DNA of 39,661 bases from Candidatus Poribacteria bacterium (lineage in GTDB: Bacteria; Poribacteria; WGA-4E; WGA-3G), in assembly GCA_022827885.1 (NCBI GenBank), contig JAJEIP010000018.1, positions 1 through 39,661 of the forward strand, read 5' to 3'. The notes below the pieces were generated by a model. That model saw nothing but the letters and a program-made list of their open reading frames with translations. It was not told the DNA's origin and made no database searches. Position 1 is the first letter of the stretch, and every line of letters starts with the position of its first letter. The translations under genes were made by a program, and so were the position numbers. Of the stretch, positions 1 through 8,438 are shown piece after piece.

Positions 1-46
1 AACTCATCAAGCAAAGAAAATACAAATGTGATATACTCTTTTGCGT

Positions 47-108
47 CAGGATAATACATTGGGTATGCCTTATATGGGTGATTTCATTAAAGCATACCCA
101 TTATCCTG
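47..108. repeat. Large imperfect hairpin upstream of the ABC transporter
   Basis: The arms are CAGGATAAT (47-55) plus GGGTATGC (61-68), pairing with GCATACCC (92-99) plus ATTATCCTG (100-108). This gives 17 pairs interrupted by a 5-nt bulge (56-60), with a 23-nt loop. No T-tract follows, so a terminator is unlikely. It lies about 70 bp before the permease start and could be a regulatory structure or a solitary palindromic element; the sequence does not say which. Confidence 0.6.
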
Positions 109-179
109 ATACTTCACAACTTTATTTATGCACCACCCTCATATAAATAGATATGAATCCAGGATAAGGAGATAGACAT

Positions 180-857
180 TTGCAGCAAAGAACACCAATT
201 GAAGAACAAATTGATCTCCCGTTTGTAGAATCTTTACGTATTAGTTTTCAGAGTTTGAAAATCCGTTTTGGGCGTTCAATCATTACGACGGCTGGTATCA
301 CACTCGGTATTGCATTTTTAGTCTCAGTTTGGACAAATAACGAAATCGGTCTCGCCCTACAGGAAAGCGGACGACAATCAGCAATTAATACCTTTGAAGA
401 GACAACGGAAAAAGGCATTTCCACAAAAGATATCTGGTTGATTATCATGTCGTTGATTGTCTGTGTGGTAGGTATTGCGAACTCAATGCTCATGGCGGTA
501 ACAGAGCGTTTTCGCGAGATCGGCACGATGAAATGTCTCGGTACGTTAGACGGGTTCGTGGTTAGACTGTTCCTCCTTGAATCAGGATTTCAAGGGTTTT
601 CGGGAGCACTCATCGGCGCGCTTATCGGAACACTGGGCGCAGTGCTTTTAGGGCTTAAAGACTACGGATTAGACTTGTTCTTTTATTTTCCACTGTTACC
701 TGCGCAGCCTGAAGACGGCACAATGCGGCTTGGTGTTATCGTCGTCATCTTACTCGGATGTATTCTGGGTATGATTTTGGCAGTGATCGGCTCCTCGTTT
801 CCTGCATGGCGTGCGGCAAAACTTCCGCCTGCTGAAGCAATGCGTACCGAGGTATAA
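180..857 (+). CDS. ABC transporter permease, short FtsX/MacB-like
   Basis: This is an inner-membrane permease of the MacB/LolC/FtsX type. One membrane segment lies near residues 32-50. The C-terminal half carries the FtsX-like domain with three hydrophobic segments (about 85-105, 130-158, 182-205) and ends in the family-typical SFPAWRAAKLPPAEAMRTEV. At 225 residues it is much shorter than the roughly 400 usual for MacB-type permeases: the large periplasmic domain between the first and second membrane segments is reduced to about 35 residues. The start is TTG with AAGGAG about 7 nt upstream; no better start exists. Fifteen bases separate it from the ATPase gene, so the two form one operon and one transporter. 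The substrate is unknown; export, lipoprotein release or a regulatory role are all possible. Confidence 0.85.
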   Translation: MQQRTPIEEQIDLPFVESLRISFQSLKIRFGRSIITTAGITLGIAFLVSVWTNNEIGLALQESGRQSAINTFEETTEKGISTKDIWLIIMSLIVCVVGIANSMLMAVTERFREIGTMKCLGTLDGFVVRLFLLESGFQGFSGALIGALIGTLGAVLLGLKDYGLDLFFYFPLLPAQPEDGTMRLGVIVVILLGCILGMILAVIGSSFPAWRAAKLPPAEAMRTEV

Positions 858-872
858 GCACGGAGGACAATT

Positions 873-1607
873 ATGGCTGATATCGTTGTGAAAACTGAAG
901 ATGTTGTCAAAGAATATCGCATGGGTTCAAACATTCTTCGTGCTTTGGACGGCATCAACATTGAAATTGAACGTGGAGAGTATATTTCACTAATGGGTCC
1001 CTCGGGTTCAGGCAAATCGACGCTTTTTAACATGATCGGTGCGCTCGATCGTCCTACGGAGGGTCAAGTTTACATCGACGGGCAAAATATGTCCCATCTT
1101 TCGCAAAGACAAATTGCGGCGTTTCGGTGTCATCGCGTGGGCTATATTTTTCAAAGTTACAATTTGCTGCACGTGCGAAGCGCGCATGGAAATGTAACGC
1201 TACCGATGATTTTCGCTGGCATACCTGAGAGACAACGCAATGAAAAAGCGGAACAGTTGCTGGATATGGTAGGATTGGGGGATCGGATGTACCACCTCCC
1301 TGACGAACTTTCAGGGGGTCAGCGTCAACGTGTCGCTATCGCCAGAGCACTCGCGAACGATCCGAGTATCATCCTCGCGGACGAACCGACAGCAAACCTC
1401 GACACGATTACAGGACGTGAGATTATCGACCTCGTCAAACGCTTGAATAAAGAACAAGGAGTTACTGTTATTTCAGCAACACACGACCTGAAGATGTTAG
1501 ATGTCTCTGACCGGATTGTGGACATCCGAGACGGACTGGTGGAACGCATCAGGAACCGGGACGAGATTGACATCGAAGTCGGCGAAGTCGGCGGTGAGGG
1601 GCACTAA
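873..1607 (+). CDS. ABC transporter ATP-binding protein, LolD/MacB type
   Basis: This is the cytoplasmic ATPase that powers the permease encoded just upstream. It is 244 residues long, normal for the LolD/MacB/FtsE class. Walker A GPSGSGKST is at residues 42-50, followed by the Q-loop (FQSYNLL), the signature LSGGQRQR, Walker B with the catalytic Glu (IILADEPT) and the switch His (ATHD). The segment after the Q-loop reads HVRSAHGNV where relatives usually have a TVLENV-like sequence, a mild deviation. ATG follows a clear GGAGG. The gene ends 7 bp before the convergent iolG stop. Function beyond ATP-driven transport cannot be read from the sequence. Confidence 0.93.
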   Translation: MADIVVKTEDVVKEYRMGSNILRALDGINIEIERGEYISLMGPSGSGKSTLFNMIGALDRPTEGQVYIDGQNMSHLSQRQIAAFRCHRVGYIFQSYNLLHVRSAHGNVTLPMIFAGIPERQRNEKAEQLLDMVGLGDRMYHLPDELSGGQRQRVAIARALANDPSIILADEPTANLDTITGREIIDLVKRLNKEQGVTVISATHDLKMLDVSDRIVDIRDGLVERIRNRDEIDIEVGEVGGEGH

Positions 1608-1614
1608 AAAACCT

Positions 1615-2634
1615 TTAGATCTCCGACAACAGGACAGGACGGTTTTCACGCAGCGACTTCAACGCTGCGAAACCGATCACGACAGGTGCCCGACCATCGT
1701 TCCCTGTAACCGGTGGTAGCGTGTTTTCCTGAATGCACGCAAAGAACGCTCGCAGCTCCGAAAGGAATGCCGGCTTGTAACGTTCGACAAAGAAATACGG
1801 AGGGGACGCAGCGCGTGTCCCTTCACTACCGCTAAAAGTAACGGTATTTATCGGCGGGTTCGCTGCCGTAACCATCCCTTTTGAACCGAAAACTTCAACA
1901 CGCTGGTCGTAACCGTAGACAGCCTCTCGGCTGTTATCAATAGTTGCGATAACCCCGTTTCGGAACCGTAAAGTGATAACGGCGGTGTCAATGTCACCCA
2001 CCTCACCGATTTTGGGATCAATGCGCACGCCCCCCACCGCATACACCTCAACAACTTCGTCCTCGATGAGATAGCGCGCCATATCGAAATCGTGGATGGT
2101 CATGTCAAGAAAGATGCCACCGGAGACCTTGACGTATTCGATCGGTGGTGGTGCGGGGTCTCGGCTCGTGATTCGCATGATGTGCGGCTCGCCAATCTCT
2201 CCAGAAGTAACGGCTTCGCGGACCCGCACGAAACTCGCATCAAATCGACGGTTGAAACCGACCTGAAACTTAACCCCTGCCCTTTCTACAATCGCCAAAG
2301 TTTCATCAATCTGTTCCAAATCCAAGGAGATCGGCTTCTCACAAAAAACGTGTTTCCCTGCCTGTGCCGCGGCTTGGCTCATTTCGACATGTGTATTGGT
2401 AGCAGATGCCACTAATACTGCTTCAATCTGGGGATCCGCCAAAAGTGCGGTATAATCGTCAGTTGTCTTTGGGATATTAAACTGCTTCGCGAGGGATTTA
2501 ACACCGGCGGTATCCAAACTGCAAACCGAGATGAGTTCGGCTTCCGGTATGTTCTGGGCAAGGTGTTCAATGTGGAGGGCACCGATACGTCCTGATCCGA
2601 TAACGCCAACACCAATTTTTGAGGATTTGTTCAT
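1615..2634 (-). CDS. iolG: Inositol 2-dehydrogenase-like oxidoreductase (Gfo/Idh/MocA)
   Basis: Predicted NAD-dependent oxidation of myo-inositol to 2-keto-myo-inositol, the first step of inositol catabolism, in the cytoplasm. The N-terminal Rossmann fold has GVIGSGRIG near residue 13. The family catalytic Lys lies in the EKP motif (about 98-100). The substrate domain has GFNRRFD and GGIFLDMTIHDFDMARYL with the expected Asp/His pair, all very close to IolG. The 339-residue length fits. It starts with ATG behind AGGAAAG and lies 32 bp after iolE, so the two are co-transcribed. The neighbouring iolE and the mmsA/iolA at 12.9 kb support an inositol role. A related sugar or scyllo-inositol dehydrogenase is the main alternative. 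Confidence 0.88.
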   Translation of the reverse strand: MNKSSKIGVGVIGSGRIGALHIEHLAQNIPEAELISVCSLDTAGVKSLAKQFNIPKTTDDYTALLADPQIEAVLVASATNTHVEMSQAAAQAGKHVFCEKPISLDLEQIDETLAIVERAGVKFQVGFNRRFDASFVRVREAVTSGEIGEPHIMRITSRDPAPPPIEYVKVSGGIFLDMTIHDFDMARYLIEDEVVEVYAVGGVRIDPKIGEVGDIDTAVITLRFRNGVIATIDNSREAVYGYDQRVEVFGSKGMVTAANPPINTVTFSGSEGTRAASPPYFFVERYKPAFLSELRAFFACIQENTLPPVTGNDGRAPVVIGFAALKSLRENRPVLLSEI

Positions 2635-2666
2635 TAAAGATCTTTCCTACATGGATTCTATTCGTG

Positions 2667-3560
2667 CTATACAATTGAATTCAGATACCGCAGATTCCGT
2701 TCTGCGCTCTCGTAAGGACTCCCCATCCCCGGCAAGACATCCTGCTCCACAACGATCCATCCCTCATAGTCCCGCTTTCGCAATTCCCCAAGGAACGCCG
2801 GGAAATCAACGTCTCCGTTGCCTAACTCACAAAAAACGCCGTTCCCAACGGATTCAAAATAATCCCACTCCTCCTCACGGGAACGGGTAGCGATATCGGG
2901 ATGGCAATCTTTGAAATGGACGTGCCAGATCCGATCGGCGTGGCGGACATACGCTTCAATTGGATCACCGCCCCCGAATCGGTAATGTCCTGTATCGAAA
3001 CACAATCCGATGAGGTTGGGATCGGTGCGTTCCATCAACGTGTCCACTTCCGCCGATGTCTCTACATATCCGGCACAGTGTGGATGGAAAACGGTGCGGA
3101 GTCCTGTCTCGTCTCGGACAGATTGGGCGATACGGTGCGCGCCCTGTATAAACGTATCCCATTGCGCGGGTGTCAATCCGTGTTCAGGGCGGATACGACC
3201 GGCGTAGCGGGTGCGTAATTCTGTGGTGGCGTTGTCGTCCGAAAGCACGATGAAGGGTGTTTTTCCACTGACATCTGCTAACAGACGGGCGTGCTGCAGT
3301 GCTGCTGCTTCGCCTGCTGCGTGTGTTTTTTCGTCAGCGAGTGCAACCGCTACGAATGCGCCTAACAGGGTTAACTTACGTTCCTTCAGTTCGGCATGGA
3401 GGCGTTTTGGATCCGTCGGCATGAACCCCCAATCGCCTAACTCGGTGCCGAGGTAACCGATTGCGTGCATCTCGTCTAAGACTTGTGCGTAGCCGGGTGC
3501 TTCACCGTCTAACTCAAACTCAAGCACACCCCATGAACATGGGGCATTTGCAATTTTCAT
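2667..3560 (-). CDS. iolE: 2-keto-myo-inositol dehydratase-like (IolE)
   Basis: This xylose-isomerase-like TIM-barrel protein (297 residues) is predicted to dehydrate 2-keto-myo-inositol after the IolG step. It begins with NAPCSWGV, a hallmark of IolE, and continues with GYLGTELGDWGFMP. Likely metal ligands occur in HPHCAGYVET, LCFDTGHYRFGG, WHVHFKDCH and the C-terminal VVEQD. Length and order match the family throughout. It is first in an operon with iolG 32 bp downstream. The start is ATG at 3560, with no competing in-frame start that keeps the NAPCSWGV motif at the N-terminus. The closest alternative is a general sugar phosphate isomerase/epimerase. Confidence 0.88.
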   Translation of the reverse strand: MKIANAPCSWGVLEFELDGEAPGYAQVLDEMHAIGYLGTELGDWGFMPTDPKRLHAELKERKLTLLGAFVAVALADEKTHAAGEAAALQHARLLADVSGKTPFIVLSDDNATTELRTRYAGRIRPEHGLTPAQWDTFIQGAHRIAQSVRDETGLRTVFHPHCAGYVETSAEVDTLMERTDPNLIGLCFDTGHYRFGGGDPIEAYVRHADRIWHVHFKDCHPDIATRSREEEWDYFESVGNGVFCELGNGDVDFPAFLGELRKRDYEGWIVVEQDVLPGMGSPYESAERNLRYLNSIV

Positions 3561-3688
3561 AGAATTATAGACTCTCTTTTGTTTGAAATCTTTTCCGATC
3601 TACTTACGGTTGCCTATTTTCCCATCGCGAGCCGTCTACCGTACCCGATTCATCAGTTCGTCCCGCGATGTGATGTTCCTGGATCTTT

Positions 3689-4060
3689 CTATAGATGTGC
3701 GGTTGTTTTTGCTGCTTCTGGCTCGGCTGTAGCCAGTGCGAGATTTGCATCTTCGTCGGCTATGGGCTGGATTGAAAGCCGATATCCGAGTGCGTTCAGC
3801 ACAACACCGAGTGCGTCAATCAGCGGTGTATCGGTATTAGATAGCGCGGTTTCTAAGGTTTGTGACGAAATATCAGTGTGTTGCGTGAGTTTGGAAATCC
3901 CGCCTTGTGCTTCGATAACTGTTTTTAGGGCTTCTTGAACGATAATCGCCTGCCCGAAATGGTAATAGTCATCAAGAATAGCTTGAAGATAATGAATCGC
4001 CTCCTCCCGGTCAGCGAGGTCTTCGATGAGACACTCTCGCCATGTCCTCATTTTTCTCAT
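3689..4060 (-). CDS. Orphan HI1420-type addiction-module antidote
   Basis: This small protein (about 123 residues) resembles the HI1420/TIGR02684 antidote family of type II toxin-antitoxin systems. It has an N-terminal segment (RECLIEDLADREEAIHYLQ) followed by a Cro/C1-like helix-turn-helix (GGISKLTQHTDISSQTLETALS, about residues 57-78) and the end IDALGVVLNALGYRLSIQP. Antidotes of this kind bind a RelE/HigB-like toxin and their own promoter. No toxin gene is visible next to it; the upstream neighbour is a restriction-enzyme-like gene. I start at ATG 4060; ATG 4051 is equally possible. The longer frame reaching 4204 would overlap the upstream gene with unlikely sequence. The last 20 residues are low-complexity and Ala-rich. 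Confidence 0.7.
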   Translation of the reverse strand: MRKMRTWRECLIEDLADREEAIHYLQAILDDYYHFGQAIIVQEALKTVIEAQGGISKLTQHTDISSQTLETALSNTDTPLIDALGVVLNALGYRLSIQPIADEDANLALATAEPEAAKTTAHL

Positions 4061-4130
4061 AGGTTTTCTCTTTTTGGTGAGCGATAGACCTGTATATTTC
4101 GTAGGCGTGAGGTATGCCTTGTTGGTAAAT

Positions 4131-4958
4131 CTAATGCTTTTCAAGTAACTGCTTAAGATCCTCAATGAAATGTTCAAAAAGCTTGACCTTGTCGCTCTCT
4201 TCAAGTGCTTCTGCTGTTAGCACATACATGCCATCAAGATCCGTCTCTATAATAGAGCAACCAATCTGTTGCGATAAATCTGAAGATTTTAGCGTTTCGT
4301 CTATGTCAGTCGTGACAAGATAGTATTTGATGGTAGCACTATCCTCGTCTGCCTGAAGTTTAAGTTTCCAATAAGCCATATCAAAGATCCGTTGTTTTTC
4401 TAAATTAACTTCGCAGACGATTACGGCAATAATGTGAGCATTTCCGGGAGTGTAAATAACAAGATTAACATGGGGGAGATACGCGTTGAATTCCCCGTAA
4501 TCAATCGCCAAATGTCGTTTAACACGTTCCAGTTCTCCGGAGAGAATACTGTCCTTCACTAACTCATAGCGGGTAACCACTTTCATTCCTAACTTTTCAA
4601 TTGGGTCGGTGATAACATGTCGGATCCGATCTTGAAAAGTATCCCCATCAGAAGCACGCCAACTTCGACCCAATTCTCCCGTTAGAGAAAGTTCTAATCC
4701 CTCCAAGACAACACGTTCCTCAAGGCTATTATCCCATAAAATAGATTCTCCATAACGCTCTTTGAGTTGGTATTTAATATCACTTGTGTAGTCAACAATA
4801 CTGAAATCAATGACATTGCTTTCTATGAATGTATCCACCAATGTATCATCATAACCCATCTCATAAAGCGCATCCGTAAGGATGTTTTTCATCCCATCCA
4901 GACTTGTTCCGCCACGCGCTGTTGGGGCTGCTTTGACGGGTTCAATTGTGTTCTTCAC
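4131..4958 (-). CDS. BsaWI-like restriction endonuclease homologue, catalytic residues altered
   Basis: This third gene of the R-M-like operon encodes 275 residues. It starts with GTG only 3 bp after the HNH gene stop, behind a GAGG; ATG 4892 is an alternative. The fold markers recall BsaWI-type PD-(D/E)XK enzymes: SWRASDGDTFQDRI (99-112), VNLVIY (164-169) and VCEVNLEKQ (181-189) followed by AYWKLKL. From memory of the family, these places usually carry Glu, Asp and Lys; here they read Gln, Asn and Glu. If the alignment is right the protein may not cut DNA itself. It could act as a recognition partner of the HNH protein, or be a decaying enzyme. The family call is moderate and rests partly on the operon context. 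Confidence 0.6.
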   Translation of the reverse strand: MKNTIEPVKAAPTARGGTSLDGMKNILTDALYEMGYDDTLVDTFIESNVIDFSIVDYTSDIKYQLKERYGESILWDNSLEERVVLEGLELSLTGELGRSWRASDGDTFQDRIRHVITDPIEKLGMKVVTRYELVKDSILSGELERVKRHLAIDYGEFNAYLPHVNLVIYTPGNAHIIAVIVCEVNLEKQRIFDMAYWKLKLQADEDSATIKYYLVTTDIDETLKSSDLSQQIGCSIIETDLDGMYVLTAEALEESDKVKLFEHFIEDLKQLLEKH

Positions 4959-4961
4959 CGG

Positions 4962-5549
4962 TCAATCCTCTGTGTCGGGACGCTCAATATGGCCGTTAAC
5001 ACCATGCGTATCATACACATCAAAAACAGCTTCACAGAAAACCCTCATCTTTTCATCCTGGTTCTTCAATGCTGTTTCATACATTCTGATGAAATATCTT
5101 TTCCCTGCTTCGGTCTGCGAATAGTTACTTTTGCGCAAATTATGTTCATAACAGAGGGTCTGGCCGTTATCAATGGTATTCGTGCCACCCTTATCTTTCG
5201 GCTTGATATGGTCGGCGGCGATCGTAACGCCATCTGCCTCTCCACGTCCACAAACAACACAGCGGCGACTATCGCGTTCAAAAATGGCTTCCCTGTCCCG
5301 CGGGGAAAACTCGAATAGCACAACTTCGTGGACATAATCGGGGTCGTACTTGTAAACACCCATCCGCACTTTGATTAGTGTTCCTTCTTGATGAAGCTGC
5401 CTAATAGTTCGCCACGGATCTCTCGGAGGGCTGCCACGCTCCTGAGCATACTGTTCTGTTACCCAATCAACCACGGGACCGTGCGAAAGTTCTTCGTTCG
5501 GACGATTTACAAAATACTCCAACACAAGTTCACGAATTGTTCTCGCCAT
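4962..5549 (-). CDS. Winged-helix HNH endonuclease of R-M-like operon
   Basis: This is a 195-residue predicted DNA endonuclease. Residues 1-70 look like a winged-helix DNA-binding region (IRELVLEYFVNRP, then WRTIRQLHQEGTLIKV). Residues 90-142 form a complete HNH/beta-beta-alpha-metal site: zinc-type pair C97 and C100, catalytic DH at 113-114, Asn 128, and a final H136-N137. The start ATG at 5549 lies behind GGAGAGGAAG and overlaps the methyltransferase gene by 20 bp, so the two are translationally coupled. In this position it is the best candidate for the restriction nuclease of the operon. A homing or repair HNH enzyme is possible but does not explain the tight coupling. Confidence 0.85.
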   Translation of the reverse strand: MARTIRELVLEYFVNRPNEELSHGPVVDWVTEQYAQERGSPPRDPWRTIRQLHQEGTLIKVRMGVYKYDPDYVHEVVLFEFSPRDREAIFERDSRRCVVCGRGEADGVTIAADHIKPKDKGGTNTIDNGQTLCYEHNLRKSNYSQTEAGKRYFIRMYETALKNQDEKMRVFCEAVFDVYDTHGVNGHIERPDTED

Positions 5550-6333
5550 TTAATTCTTCCTCTCCTTCAAATAGATGTAATTGACTCGCAGCCTCATTTA
5601 CTCTTTCTTTTGCGAGTTTACAGTAACTCTCATCAACCTCAATTCCAATACCACGCCGTTTGTTTAAGTGAGCGGCGACGAGAGTCGTCCCGCTCCCCAT
5701 AAACGGATCAAGGATAGTGTCACCCACGTAACTAAAAAGTTTGATACAGCGACGCGGGAGTTCTATAGGAAAAGGAGCAGGGTGTCCAATGCGTTTTTTA
5801 CTCTCACCAGGAAAAGTCCAGAGCCCATTTGTCCACTCCATGAATTCCTCCCGGTTTATATCCGATTGTCCGCTGCCGCTTATTTTTTTCCACTGCTCTT
5901 TGTAGAGAACAACAATTAACTCAACAGGAGCAATGACGTAGGGCGCGGATGCTCTCATCCATGACCCCCAAGCAGTTCGTCTGGAGATATTGCCCTCGTT
6001 CCATACAATGGTAGAGTGGTACTGAAATCCGACAGCAGTTGCGAGTTTGGTGAGATCCGCACCGACGTGTTGTTGCCCGCCTTTATTTTTGTCTAAGGGA
6101 ATATTAAGACAGAAACGTCCATCGGACTTAAGCCATCGAAAACAACGCGTGAACCATTTCTTGGAAAAGGTAAGATAGTCGGCATAAGAAAGGGCATCGT
6201 CATTCGAGTTATATTCTATATCAACGTTGTAAGGTGGTGATGTAACGATGAGGTCAATGCTGTCTTTTTTTATGGAGCGTGTAGTCAGGACATTTCCGTT
6301 GATTATTCTGAATTGATCATTACCAAAATACAC
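5530..6333 (-). CDS. DNA methyltransferase, beta class (N4-cytosine or N6-adenine)
   Basis: This is a 267-residue S-adenosylmethionine-dependent DNA methyltransferase of the N6_N4_Mtase family. Catalytic motif IV is TSPPY (31-35) and the SAM-binding motif I is DPFMGSGTT (209-217). The order IV, target recognition region, I defines the beta class. SPPY is common in m4C enzymes but does not exclude m6A. The start is GTG with AGGAG 7 nt upstream. It is the first gene of an operon with the HNH nuclease and the BsaWI-like gene, which implies a role in protecting host DNA from a partner nuclease. A promoter-like sequence lies at 6410-6439. Confidence 0.92.
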   Translation of the reverse strand: MYFGNDQFRIINGNVLTTRSIKKDSIDLIVTSPPYNVDIEYNSNDDALSYADYLTFSKKWFTRCFRWLKSDGRFCLNIPLDKNKGGQQHVGADLTKLATAVGFQYHSTIVWNEGNISRRTAWGSWMRASAPYVIAPVELIVVLYKEQWKKISGSGQSDINREEFMEWTNGLWTFPGESKKRIGHPAPFPIELPRRCIKLFSYVGDTILDPFMGSGTTLVAAHLNKRRGIGIEVDESYCKLAKERVNEAASQLHLFEGEEELNGENNS

Positions 6334-6409
6334 ATCTGTCTCCTATTTCCTAAGGTGAGTATTGAGAAATTGCTATGTGTAAAATCATGTTCATGCGTCC
6401 TATTGAATT

Positions 6410-6439
6410 AATATACCACAACAATGTGAAGTAAATCAA
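6410..6439 (-). promoter_or_regulatory. Probable promoter of the R-M-like operon
   Basis: Read on the minus strand: -35 TTGATT (6439-6434), 18-nt spacer, -10 TATATT (6415-6410), about 75 nt before the GTG at 6333. The -10 is followed by AATTCAATA, a stretch also found after the probable promoter of the second PIN cassette (11913-11942). Confidence 0.55.
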
Positions 6440-6484
6440 GAAAAATGGTGGGTTTGGGACCAATATATCCAAATTTTGGTTTCA

Positions 6485-8356
6485 CTACGGCTGGAACATC
6501 GCAGCGATGTCTTCTGGTAACTGAACACCATTTTTCTGCTCAAAGTCTGCAACGCTTTCGTAATCGTTATGAAACGAAGCGATAATATCCATCCCACTGT
6601 CCTTTGCAAAAGTTAAGTCTGCTCTGGCTTTTTCCCACTCTTTTAGGTGTAACCATGCCTCGCCACGGTTGCAATATGCCTCAGCATAATCGGATTTTAG
6701 TTCAATTGCAGAACTATAGTCTTGTATTGCCCTGCTATAGTCCTTCTTAGTACCGTAGGAAATCCCTCGATTAAAGTACATATTAGCATGATTTTGATCT
6801 AGGGTGATCGCTGTAGTATAATCTTCTATTGCCTTATCATCGTCACCTCTCAAAGCGTAAATAATTCCGCGATTGCCAAAAGCCATGGCAAAGTCAGGTT
6901 TTAGTTCGATTGCTGCAGTATAGTTTTGGAATTCTTGGTCACGGTCGTCCATTTCTCTATAGACTATACCCAGGGCGTAATATGCGTCGGCGAAGTCCGG
7001 TTTTAGTCCGATTGCTTTGTTATGGTTTTCAATAGCCTTGTCATATTCGCCTTTTTTCTCATAAGTAACACCCAGATTATAATACACCACTACATAGTCC
7101 GTTTCTAGGGATAAAGCCGTTTTAAAGTCCGCGATAGCCTTGTCGAATTCCCTCTTTTGAGCGAAAGCCGCGCCGCGATTTCCATACCCCTCCGCATAAT
7201 AAGGTGCTAGTGCTATCACCCTGTTAAAGTCTTTTATGGCGTTCTCAATTTCCCCATTTTCGTGATAGGCTAAACCGCGATTGTTATAAGCAAAGGTAGA
7301 ATCAGGATCCAGTTCTATCACTGTGTTATAGTGCTGAATGGCCCGCTCATACTCGCCTCGTTTCCTGTAAGCGATACCGAGATTATTATATGCCGAGGCA
7401 TAATCTGGTTTCAATTGTATCGCCTTGTGGTAATCTCGGATGGCTCTATCAAAATCACCTTTGCTATAGTAAGCAATACCACGGTTATTATAGGCTGAAG
7501 CATAATCTGGTTTGAGTTTCATTGCCGTGTTATGGTCTCGGATGGCTCTGTCAAAATCACCTGCATCGGCGTAAACAGAACCGCGATTGTTATAGCCTTC
7601 GGGAAAATCAGGCTTCAGTTCCAGGGCTTCGGTATAATGGACAATGGCCCGTTCATACCACTTCAGTTTTTCGTTCCAGTTCTGCACGGAGTCTGCTCTC
7701 TTCCGACAGGTTTTCCCTCTATGAAATTGTGTGTAGGCACTCTTATGCATGTTCCAGTTTCTAATGAAGCCGTGGAGGTCATTGTGGATGATTTCTGCGG
7801 AGATGCCATGGGACTTTCGAAGATGTGCCAGCATGGGCAATTTGAGGTCGGCCGGGATAGTAATTACCTCATCTGGACTGATAAAGCCCTTCGGCGGTTG
7901 AACGAATACTATTTTCTGAGCAATAATACGCTGCTTCGGCTCATGTGGTTGCTTAAGATAACCTGCTACTGAGTCTCTCTTTTCTAAAATAACCCTGCCA
8001 TCCTCACTAGGTGCCCCATCACAAGCAAAAAAAAGCGCGATGTGGGAATCCGTTGTAAATTCAATGAGATTGGTTATGCCACCGTGGTAGTGGAGTTCAA
8101 CCAAGATTTCAAGTTCATCCGTTTTCTCGGTATATTTCCTTGCTTCGTCCAGAATTTCTTTTTGGACGAATTCTATGTCAAAATCGTCTGCTTCAATATC
8201 GTACTCATACTGGCGGTAGAGACTCGACACGACTTTCCCATAGGACCTGCTTTCCCCTCGGAAGATGTAATCTCCATCGGCAGATTTTTCAGCTATTTCG
8301 CAGATTTTTTGTAGGACGCTACTGAGTTCATTTTGGAGGTCAGATTGAGCGTTCAT
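6485..8356 (-). CDS. FRG-domain TPR protein
   Basis: This is a 623-residue cytoplasmic protein without a signal peptide. The N-terminus has an FRG domain: IFRGES at 31-36, then ELHYHGGITNLIEFTTDSHIALFFACDG at roughly 87-114. FRG is a domain of unknown biochemical function often found in defence neighbourhoods. From about residue 225 to 600 there are about ten TPR units (AYNNRGIAY..., AIRDYHKAI... pattern), a protein-binding scaffold. The last 60 residues (EAWLHLKEWEKARADL..., then ADFEQKNGVQLPEDIAAM) recur in the TPR protein at 10349-11215. ATG 8356 has GGAG upstream. Position beside an R-M-like operon and toxin-like genes suggests an anti-phage or stress role, but that is inference. Confidence 0.82.
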   Translation of the reverse strand: MNAQSDLQNELSSVLQKICEIAEKSADGDYIFRGESRSYGKVVSSLYRQYEYDIEADDFDIEFVQKEILDEARKYTEKTDELEILVELHYHGGITNLIEFTTDSHIALFFACDGAPSEDGRVILEKRDSVAGYLKQPHEPKQRIIAQKIVFVQPPKGFISPDEVITIPADLKLPMLAHLRKSHGISAEIIHNDLHGFIRNWNMHKSAYTQFHRGKTCRKRADSVQNWNEKLKWYERAIVHYTEALELKPDFPEGYNNRGSVYADAGDFDRAIRDHNTAMKLKPDYASAYNNRGIAYYSKGDFDRAIRDYHKAIQLKPDYASAYNNLGIAYRKRGEYERAIQHYNTVIELDPDSTFAYNNRGLAYHENGEIENAIKDFNRVIALAPYYAEGYGNRGAAFAQKREFDKAIADFKTALSLETDYVVVYYNLGVTYEKKGEYDKAIENHNKAIGLKPDFADAYYALGIVYREMDDRDQEFQNYTAAIELKPDFAMAFGNRGIIYALRGDDDKAIEDYTTAITLDQNHANMYFNRGISYGTKKDYSRAIQDYSSAIELKSDYAEAYCNRGEAWLHLKEWEKARADLTFAKDSGMDIIASFHNDYESVADFEQKNGVQLPEDIAAMFQP

Positions 8357-8438
8357 TCATTTTTCTCCATACGGGTACTAGTGTTCAGTGTTAAGATAAT
8401 ACTCTACTCACCAAAGAATATCAATGGAACTTTAGGCG

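Noticed and set aside
4061-4204. Longer start for the HI1420-type antidote
   Set aside because: The extra 48 residues overlap the upstream gene end, are unlike the family and have no SD.
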